Assembly: GCA_001643675.2 (NCBI GenBank)
Contig: LSRY02000007.1
Span: 129,001-193,000 of the forward strand
Source of the DNA: Monocercomonoides exilis
Lineage: Eukaryota > Preaxostyla > Oxymonadida > Polymastigidae
DNA: 64,000 bases
Direction: 5' to 3'
In this document: piece by piece, positions 57,549 to 64,000 of the stretch
Layout of the letters: every line of letters begins with the position of its first letter
How positions within the stretch are numbered: position 1 is the first letter of the stretch
Program-made: the position numbers and the translations under genes
The notes under the pieces: generated by a model
Database searches by the model: none
Told to the model about the DNA's origin: nothing
What the model saw: the letters and a program-made list of their open reading frames with translations, nothing else

Positions 57549-60500
57549 TTAATTTTGTTCAAAGAAAAGTTGGTTTTGTTTTCCTTGTTCGGTTAAAGGC
57601 ATCTGCGTTGAATCAATCTTTGTATTATCAATTGGACTGTCAAAAGAGTCATCAAGGAGATTGGGCACATCATCATCAAGCATCTCATCTCTTTGAGCAG
57701 AGTTGTTCAATGAATTAAACAGAAACGAAAGTGATGATCTGTGAACGCCATAATCTCCGCTGTTTCCTGTGACAGATCTTCCCTTTGATGTTCTGAGGAT
57801 TCCTCCAACAATGTGGTTTTGAGCTTCTCGTTCTGATTCGTCTTTACGCTCTTTCCATTGCTTTTCTCGCTCACTCAGCAAACCTGAAAGCATCTCATCA
57901 TTGTATTCTTCCTTTGGATTTTCTTCGTTGCGTTCTTTTCCTTTATCATCGTCATTTTGCAAAGTGGCTTCATTTTGTGTGTTTGTGCCTTTTTCTTCCT
58001 CTTCATCTTCGTTTTCTTCTTTAATAACATTCTTGTTTTCTTCTTCTCCGCTTTCCTTCTCTTCTTTTTCTTTTAATGTCTTCTCTTCTCCCACCCCACT
58101 CACATTATTCTCTGTCTTACTGCTTATATCGTCTGTAACAGCCTCCGTTATGACATCATCCAGATCTGATACATCGAACTCGCTTAGAGACACAATTGGA
58201 GACAGCTCTGGAACAGAAAAGACATACGGCTCGTTTGAATTGCTCTTGTAATCAGACAAGTCGGTGGATTCGAGAGAAGATAGAGCATAATGAGTGGCAG
58301 ATGGCTCATTGGCTGATGGAGTGCAGAATGAGGGAGAAGAAGAAGATGTTGAAGGAGCTTGAGAAGGAGATAAGTGAGGTAAAGAGGAAGGTGACAATAA
58401 AGAAGAAGATGATGATGTTGGTGATGGTGTGATAGGAGGTATTTGCAAAGACAAGTCAACAGGCTGATTAGGCACAGGAGAAAGAGAAAACTGGATTGAA
58501 TCAACAGCAGCAGGTTGTTCTGCTCCAATATCGTGTGTGGCCGAAGGGGACGCAGCGCTGGGAGAAGCCGAAAGAGCTGAATGAGGCGAGCGATATCTGT
58601 TGACAGGTGGAGGGAGAAGGGACTTTGATCGTGTACGGAGCGATGGATGGGCTGAAAGCGGAGAGGAAACAGGAGAAAGACGATCAAACTTTCTATTGTG
58701 CTCAGAAGAAAGAGATGCTGTCTCAATTGTATCGAAGTCTGACACGTCAAGTGGCATGTCTCTGCCAGCAGCGTCGGCAGAAGCAGCCAGTGAAGCCAAT
58801 GCGAGTGGCTGAAGATCAGCTTGTGTGAATGAGTTAGCAGCGGATGTGTGCTCGTTGGTATTTTCACTCAGTGAGTTGGCAGAAGAACTTGCGGAAGAGT
58901 TCAGAAAAGAAGATGATTCGCGATTGGCATCAGAATTTGCTGAAATGTCAGACGAAGGCAGAGAATGCTCTGAATGCTCTGAATGTGTTGAATGTGTTGA
59001 ATGTCTGCTTTTGTCCTGGCTGCTGTCTAAAGAAGACGACTCGTCTATTTCTGAATCTATTTGTGTGGTTGTGTCTGGCAGAGGAGCAGAAGCAGACGGC
59101 AGCTGGTTCAAAGTGTTCTCGAATTTGAGGCTGCTTTTGATGGTGCTGGCGAGAGAGTGTGTTTTTGAGGCTTGTGAAGCGCGAAAGGCGAGCGGCGGAT
59201 TGAGCGAGGCCATTTCAAATGGCTTGCTGGAAGGGAGAGTGTAGACAGAAGGAGCAGGAGAGGGGGATGAGGGCTGTGGAGGAGAGGGGGATGAGGGCTG
59301 TGGAGGAGATGGACTGTCTGATGTTGCAGTTGAAGAAGAAGATGATGATGATGATGACAAAGAAGATGAGGATGAAGAAGATGATGATGGAGAAGATGAA
59401 GAAGATTGCTGCAAAGGATGAAGTGGAGGTGGTGAGGAAGAAGAGGATGTTGTCATTTGAAGTGTCTCAGTTTGTGAGTGAGGTGAAATCGAAGCATAAA
59501 CAACAGAAGAAGCCGTAGATGTGGAAGAAGACGGTGACGAAGAAGAATTTGGCGTTGTAACAGGAGAGTTGCTTACTGTTGACTTGCTCTGAATCAAATA
59601 GCTTTCGTTCTCTCTCGTCGTGTCTGTTCCAGACGAGCTCAGCTCAGCATCTGACATCGCTGGTGGTGAGGCAATTGGTGAAAGGGAGTGTTCTGGTGCA
59701 GGAGAAGTGGCGATGGAGGAAGGAGAGTATTTGTTCTCTGACAGAATGCTCCTCTGGCTGTGCCTGCGGACGGCAGCTGAACCTGGTTCAGATTCATTTG
59801 AAGAGAGGTTGAAGGTGAGGGGCGTAGCTGCATCAGACAAAGGAGAGGTCTGAAGAGCAGAGCAGGAGAGAGAAAGCAGAGGAGAGGAGAGGAGAGGAGA
59901 AAATGAGGAGGAATACGAGGAAGGAGAGTATTGCACAGAAGAGGTGGAGGGCGAGTTGAGGAAAGGGGAAGACGCAGGTGGAGAAATTGAGTCAGTTCTT
60001 TGGTGCTTCGTAACAGCAGTGCGGCGGAAGAGGAGAGAAGGATTGTGCACTTTCAGTGGAGACAGTTGCATGGCAGGGGGAGAAGGTGACGGAGGTGGGG
60101 AAGAAACGCGCCTTTGGGGCGAAGACTGACAAGGCGACAGTTTGTGAGAAAGGAGAGAACGCGGAGCCAGCGACGAAGGCAGAGTCAGTTTGGATTCTGA
60201 AGAGACAGTTTTCAGGCGAGCAGACTGGCAGGGTGAGGGAGACAAGGAAAAGGCAGTCAAAGATGTGGATGTGGCAGTGCTGGTGGAGCGGGCAGCGGAA
60301 GAAGTGGAGGAATGCGAAAGTGATGGGGAGATTGTGGAAGGCGAGTTAACAAGGAATCTTTCTGGTGAATGGTCTGTTTGAGAGGTGTCCGTGGATGGGC
60401 GAGGCGAAGGAGAGAGGAAAGAAGATGCAGCAGTGGCACCAGCAGAAGAGGAGGTAACAGAAGACGAAGGTGCTGAAGAAGAAGAAGAAGAAGCAGTCAA

Positions 60501-63500
60501 AGTGGAAGACTCCGACTGCCGAGTGCCGAGATAGCGTTGTGGAACATCCTTTTGTTGCTGGTCATCGGCGCTTCTGCTGTTCATCGAGACAAACATCTGC
60601 CCTGTCGATGGGATGTTGACTGAGGCAGGTGCAGCTGGCGGTGAGGCAACAGGCGAGTGCACAACAACGTGTTTGGATGGAAGAGATGATGAAAGCACGT
60701 TGTGTGGTGCCCAAAACCCGCTTTGTGCTTCTGGTGCAGTCGGAGCAGCAGTGGCTTTACTGACATCGCCTTTGTTTGTTCCGTCTTGTGGAGCATTTTT
60801 AGTAGTAGCAGCAGAAGCAGCAGGCTGCTCTTCATTCAGAATGTCCAGCCCTTTCTTTGTCTCCTTCAGTGCTATCATCACTCGTGACACCACCCACGAC
60901 AGACTCCGCCCAATCGTCATCAGTGCCTTTTTCGCCTTCCCCTTTTTGAACTCTTCTTCCTTTTCTCTCTCCTCTCTTTCCTCCAGCGACGCGTATGAAA
61001 ACCCCTTTGTCTTCCATTTTCTGTACTCTTCTGCCCAAAGTGCCACGCCCTCACATGTCTCTCCACACACACTCACTGCCGACTGCATCGCCTGCACAGC
61101 ACTCTGAATGATGCGCTCTTCCAAGCCATAAAGCACACTCCCTTCGAAGGGGCGGATGCAGAGCGGCATCGACTGCTCTCGTGACGCATAGCCAGAGGGG
61201 ATGGAAGCAGCAGATGTGGATGCTGTTGGGAGTGAAGTTGCAGGAGAAGAGGAAAAGGGGCTGGAGATGGCTGAGGAATGTATTGAATACGTTGGGTATG
61301 CAGAGTATGCTGACCCTGTGCGGTTATCTCCAAGCAGAATAGAAATATTTGCATTTGGAGAAATCGGAGGCAGAAAGCATGGGACAGTTGCATCGCTGTC
61401 TGTGAGGCGGTCGTCGCTCTGTCTTGGAATAGACGAAGAGGCAATGTGAGATGGAAGCGATTTGCCAGTGACAGCCTTCAGATCAGCGTGGTATTTTGGT
61501 TTTGGCTGCACTGGGGAGACAGTCAGAGGAGGAATGGAGAAGGAGATGGAAGACTTGGCAGACTCAGTTGAAGGGAGTGTGGTTGAGACTGTTGCTGTTG
61601 AGTTTGGAGAGGCAGAGGCTGAAGGGATGAAGGCAGATGTGATGGCAGTTGAGGAGTTGTCTGTTTGAGAGCTGACAGTTGTGATGGTTGTGGGCGATGG
61701 AGGAATCTGCAGAGGGAAGTGGGCATTCAAAGAGGATGGGGCAGAAGTGCCTGACTGAGGAGAGGGAAGAGAAGGAGAAGATGCAGGTGGAGATGTGTCT
61801 ATAATGGCAACATCAGAAGAAGAAGATGAAGTCGATAATGATGACGATGATTGATCAGATGATAAAGATGAAGATGATGAAGATGAAGAAGAAGAAGGTG
61901 GAGGAGGAGGCAGCGCAGATGGTGGAGATGAAGAGAATCCAAACGAAGGAGCAGGAAGAGACTTCGACGGATTGCCAACGAGTTCGTTGAGAGAAATGCA
62001 GGACGGCACCAGTGGAACAGTTGGGGAGCCGTATGGATGCTCAGTGAGTGCAGAAGAGAGAGAGAAGGTGTCTCTGGAGGAGTGCTGTGGAAGTGCTGCA
62101 AACTCGGCCAGGCTGCTGATGTGCGGCGGGTTGACCATCCAGGGAGAGGCAGAGCGGGTGAGGAATGCAGCTGAAAAGGGGTGGAATTGTGGAGGAATTG
62201 AAGCTGATTTCAGCTGCTGCTCTGCTTGCTCGGTGTGCATTCGGATGTCCTTCTCGTGCTGAGGCAGAGGATACAGCCCCATCGGAGGTGGATTGAGAAT
62301 CATGTGGACGCTGGCTGTTCCGTTGGAGGTGCTGAAGTTGGGAGAAGAAGGAAGAGACATGTTTGTGGTTGACACGGTGGAAGGAGAAGAAGAAGGAGTA
62401 GAAGCGGCAGAATTAGCAGCAGATGGAGGCTGCTCTTCAGATGAACTCTGGTTAGGAAAAGTGGATGCGAGTTGGAACCGAAGCTGCGGCGCCTTTTTTG
62501 CTATGTTTGTGAGTGATGCTGGTACATCCGCTGCAGAGAAAGGCATTTTGTACGGCGGAGAGTCGTTCTGCTGGAAGGCGAGCAGATGTACTGAAGGAGA
62601 GAACTCTTGGCTGCAGACTGGCTCTGTATCTTCATCGTCTTCAGAGTCGCCTTCAACTGTCCTGTTTTCTTTGTTATGAACTTCTTCATCTGCTGCTTGC
62701 TCCTCTTTAGACTTTTCATGTCGATTTCTCTTCGAATTATCCTCTGCAGAGCACTCCACCCCCTTCTCATCCTCAGTCATTTCGTGTATCCGACTCAGTC
62801 TTGTCATCTGCTTCTCCTTCTGTCTACTGCCCTCTGTTTTGCTGCCCTTCGCACTCCGCTCGTCTGCCGAGATTGCCTCTGTCGTCGATGCTGATGTTTC
62901 TGTGTCAGCAAATGCATCGCTAAGCAGCCGGCGCTTTGCAGGTGGCATTCGGATGATGTTACTGTGTGAGACGGGCGGGTCGTACAGAAGCGGACTCGGC
63001 TCGCTCAGCACAACTTCGCTTTCTGAGCGGTCGCTCCCCCTCTCCTCTTCGCTCAGCTTGTGATTGAGGCTAGTCAGATGCATCTCGCTGGTCTTTTCGT
63101 TGTCTCTGTCGGTTTCGTCTGTCTCGCTTTCTGACTTCGGATATCGCCGCTCGCCAAACCGCTCTATCTCATCCAGAAGTGCCAGCCGGCGTGCTTCTTC
63201 GACTTCCTTCGCTTCTTCTTCAACGGCACTGTCTTTGTCTCTCTTCTCCACATGCACCACACACACTGGATGAGACTCACGGGCGCTCACAGCTGCTTTG
63301 CTTGGTGAAATCATCTCTTCCTCTTCTTCTGCTGCTGCTTCCTCTTCTGCACTCTTTGTAGATGCTTCGCTTCTCTGTTTCTCGATTCCCCTGATCAGCT
63401 CTGCTGGCGACTCGAGCGAAGACATCGAAAGCAAATCTTTGTCTTCTTCCGCTTCGTCAGCAAAAGGTGCTATCCTCTCTTTGCCTTTCTCTTTCTCTTT

Positions 63501-64000
63501 CTCTTTATCCTTCTCCTTCTCCTTCTCCCGTATTTCTTTCTCTTTCTCTTTCTCTTTTTCGTCTTGTTTGATAGACTTTACTGACTTTGTTTCCGAACTC
63601 CTTTCTTCTGATTTCTTTGAACTTCTTGTCGATTGACGAATAACTGAATCACTACTTCCGCTTCCCCTCCTTCTCCTCCTTCGATGTTTCGCTTCGTGGT
63701 TTTCTCCTTCTTCTCTCTTCTTTTGTTCATTCCGTATTCTTTTCTTCTCCTTCTCCCTTTCTCTTTTCCTCTCTTCTCTCTCCTTCCTCCTTATTGTTTT
63801 GCTTCTCCTCTTCTGAAACTGCTCAGCAAAATCAGCTCCCGATGACATTAGCGAATGTGACATGGCAAGCGAGGCTGAAGTTCTGAGTGAACCAGACGAA
63901 TGAGACGAGCGCGATGAATGCATCGGAGTGGAGGAATGTGAAGATCGAGAACGTTGTGCACGATATGATGAATAGCTAAAAGGAGTGTCTGAGTAATCGC
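57549..64000 (-). CDS. Giant Ser-rich protein, unknown, truncated at window edge
   Basis: Function not recognised. The frame is open without a stop from 57549 to the right edge of the window, so the N-terminus is missing; a Met at 63923 is internal to the open frame and may or may not be the start. The visible part is over 2,140 aa. It begins with Arg/Ser-rich sequence (SRSSHSS), then a long Lys/Glu/Arg helix (63450-63840) with EKEKEKEI-type repeats, acidic stretches, and very long Ser/Pro/Thr-rich low-complexity regions. One well-ordered island stands out at about 60840-61190: RPFEGSVLYGLEERIIQSAV, later ALWAEEYRKWKTKG and KKALMTIGRSLSWVVSRV, predicted helical. The C-terminus is acidic, then ends TEQGKQNQLFFEQN. 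No intron was seen in this span. Confidence 0.7.
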   Translation of the reverse strand, partial: DYSDTPFSYSSYRAQRSRSSHSSTPMHSSRSSHSSGSLRTSASLAMSHSLMSSGADFAEQFQKRRSKTIRRKEREERKREREKEKKRIRNEQKKREEGENHEAKHRRRRRRGSGSSDSVIRQSTRSSKKSEERSSETKSVKSIKQDEKEKEKEKEIREKEKEKDKEKEKEKGKERIAPFADEAEEDKDLLSMSSLESPAELIRGIEKQRSEASTKSAEEEAAAEEEEEMISPSKAAVSARESHPVCVVHVEKRDKDSAVEEEAKEVEEARRLALLDEIERFGERRYPKSESETDETDRDNEKTSEMHLTSLNHKLSEEERGSDRSESEVVLSEPSPLLYDPPVSHSNIIRMPPAKRRLLSDAFADTETSASTTEAISADERSAKGSKTEGSRQKEKQMTRLSRIHEMTEDEKGVECSAEDNSKRNRHEKSKEEQAADEEVHNKENRTVEGDSEDDEDTEPVCSQEFSPSVHLLAFQQNDSPPYKMPFSAADVPASLTNIAKKAPQLRFQLASTFPNQSSSEEQPPSAANSAASTPSSSPSTVSTTNMSLPSSPNFSTSNGTASVHMILNPPPMGLYPLPQHEKDIRMHTEQAEQQLKSASIPPQFHPFSAAFLTRSASPWMVNPPHISSLAEFAALPQHSSRDTFSLSSALTEHPYGSPTVPLVPSCISLNELVGNPSKSLPAPSFGFSSSPPSALPPPPPSSSSSSSSSSLSSDQSSSSLSTSSSSSDVAIIDTSPPASSPSLPSPQSGTSAPSSLNAHFPLQIPPSPTTITTVSSQTDNSSTAITSAFIPSASASPNSTATVSTTLPSTESAKSSISFSIPPLTVSPVQPKPKYHADLKAVTGKSLPSHIASSSIPRQSDDRLTDSDATVPCFLPPISPNANISILLGDNRTGSAYSAYPTYSIHSSAISSPFSSSPATSLPTASTSAASIPSGYASREQSMPLCIRPFEGSVLYGLEERIIQSAVQAMQSAVSVCGETCEGVALWAEEYRKWKTKGFSYASLEEREEREKEEEFKKGKAKKALMTIGRSLSWVVSRVMIALKETKKGLDILNEEQPAASAATTKNAPQDGTNKGDVSKATAAPTAPEAQSGFWAPHNVLSSSLPSKHVVVHSPVASPPAAPASVNIPSTGQMFVSMNSRSADDQQQKDVPQRYLGTRQSESSTLTASSSSSSAPSSSVTSSSAGATAASSFLSPSPRPSTDTSQTDHSPERFLVNSPSTISPSLSHSSTSSAARSTSTATSTSLTAFSLSPSPCQSARLKTVSSESKLTLPSSLAPRSLLSHKLSPCQSSPQRRVSSPPPSPSPPAMQLSPLKVHNPSLLFRRTAVTKHQRTDSISPPASSPFLNSPSTSSVQYSPSSYSSSFSPLLSSPLLSLSCSALQTSPLSDAATPLTFNLSSNESEPGSAAVRRHSQRSILSENKYSPSSIATSPAPEHSLSPIASPPAMSDAELSSSGTDTTRENESYLIQSKSTVSNSPVTTPNSSSSPSSSTSTASSVVYASISPHSQTETLQMTTSSSSSPPPLHPLQQSSSSSPSSSSSSSSSLSSSSSSSSSTATSDSPSPPQPSSPSPPQPSSPSPAPSVYTLPSSKPFEMASLNPPLAFRASQASKTHSLASTIKSSLKFENTLNQLPSASAPLPDTTTQIDSEIDESSSLDSSQDKSRHSTHSTHSEHSEHSLPSSDISANSDANRESSSFLNSSASSSANSLSENTNEHTSAANSFTQADLQPLALASLAASADAAGRDMPLDVSDFDTIETASLSSEHNRKFDRLSPVSSPLSAHPSLRTRSKSLLPPPVNRYRSPHSALSASPSAASPSATHDIGAEQPAAVDSIQFSLSPVPNQPVDLSLQIPPITPSPTSSSSSLLSPSSLPHLSPSQAPSTSSSSPSFCTPSANEPSATHYALSSLESTDLSDYKSNSNEPYVFSVPELSPIVSLSEFDVSDLDDVITEAVTDDISSKTENNVSGVGEEKTLKEKEEKESGEEENKNVIKEENEDEEEEKGTNTQNEATLQNDDDKGKERNEENPKEEYNDEMLSGLLSEREKQWKERKDESEREAQNHIVGGILRTSKGRSVTGNSGDYGVHRSSLSFLFNSLNNSAQRDEMLDDDVPNLLDDSFDSPIDNTKIDSTQMPLTEQGKQNQLFFEQN

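Noticed and set aside
57240-57596. 118-codon plus-strand open frame with a hydrophobic segment
   Set aside because: It overlaps the 3' end of the Ser-rich minus-strand gene and fills the spacer before the importin-like gene; composition is that of AT-rich chance frames and no domain is visible.
59219-63636. Many plus-strand frames opposite the Ser-rich giant gene
   Set aside because: They are antisense shadows of low-complexity coding sequence with no conserved motif.
1-64000. Genome-wide TAR=Gln code
   Set aside because: Peroxiredoxin ends at TAG, PDI and the ubiquitin-like gene at TAA, and the (+) surface-protein gene at TAG, all at natural protein ends; Gln is written CAA/CAG in the intact genes. 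Only the decayed left region raises the question.
1-64000. tRNA, rRNA and CRISPR arrays
   Set aside because: No T-arm (GGTTCGA..C) with matching stems, no rRNA-like conserved blocks and no regularly spaced direct repeats were noticed on either strand by eye; a covariance-model scan was not possible.

Overview
This is a stretch of nuclear DNA from a protist. Genes are long and often near 45% GC, while the spacers are strongly AT-rich. Coding regions are interrupted by short introns (about 35-250 nt) whose donors often read GTTTGT/GTTTGC/GTGTG and whose acceptors are AG. The main genes use the standard genetic code (TAA and TAG serve as stops). Two giant surface proteins built from repeated Cys/Gly beta-helix units, one carrying a decayed cytoplasmic kinase domain, together with huge Ser-rich proteins, point to an anaerobic metamonad. 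An oxymonad of the Monocercomonoides type is my best guess; this is inferred from protein style, not from a database search.

Layout. 1-2.1 kb: a decayed gene, (+). 2.1-4.9 kb: AT-rich spacer with simple repeats, a long hairpin and a TA-flanked MITE-like element. 4.9-7.3 kb: a (+) gene for a protein with about six ubiquitin-like domains, a Cys-rich domain and a RING-H2 finger. 7.5-9.6 kb: a complete pogo/Tigger-like DNA transposon with perfect 29-bp ends, a TA target duplication and a two-exon transposase. 10.1-10.7 kb: a typical 2-Cys peroxiredoxin (+). 11.4-20.7 kb: a very large CYFIP/Sra1/PIR121 gene (-), a WAVE-complex subunit of about 2,900 aa inflated by poly-Ser inserts. 20.7-22.2 kb: an ER protein disulfide isomerase (+), whose start codon lies 26 bp from that of CYFIP. 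22.9-25.5 kb: a multi-pass membrane protein (+). 26.0-33.7 kb and 36.1-45.4 kb: two giant type-I membrane proteins, tail to tail, with a 1-kb non-autonomous TIR element between them. 46.6-48.9 kb: a three-zinc-knuckle, Gln/Ser-rich protein (-). 49.0-52.6 kb: a SET/MYND methyltransferase (+). 53.2-57.2 kb: an enlarged importin-alpha-like protein (-). 57.5 kb to the edge: a >2,100-aa Ser-rich protein of unknown function (-), cut by the window end.

The genes do not form one pathway. They are eukaryotic housekeeping and signalling genes (actin nucleation, ER folding, redox defence, nuclear import, ubiquitin transfer, protein methylation, cell surface) placed closely, often as divergent or convergent pairs. 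I rebuilt exon structures by hand from reading frame, splice signals and domain continuity. No RNA genes or CRISPR arrays were seen.
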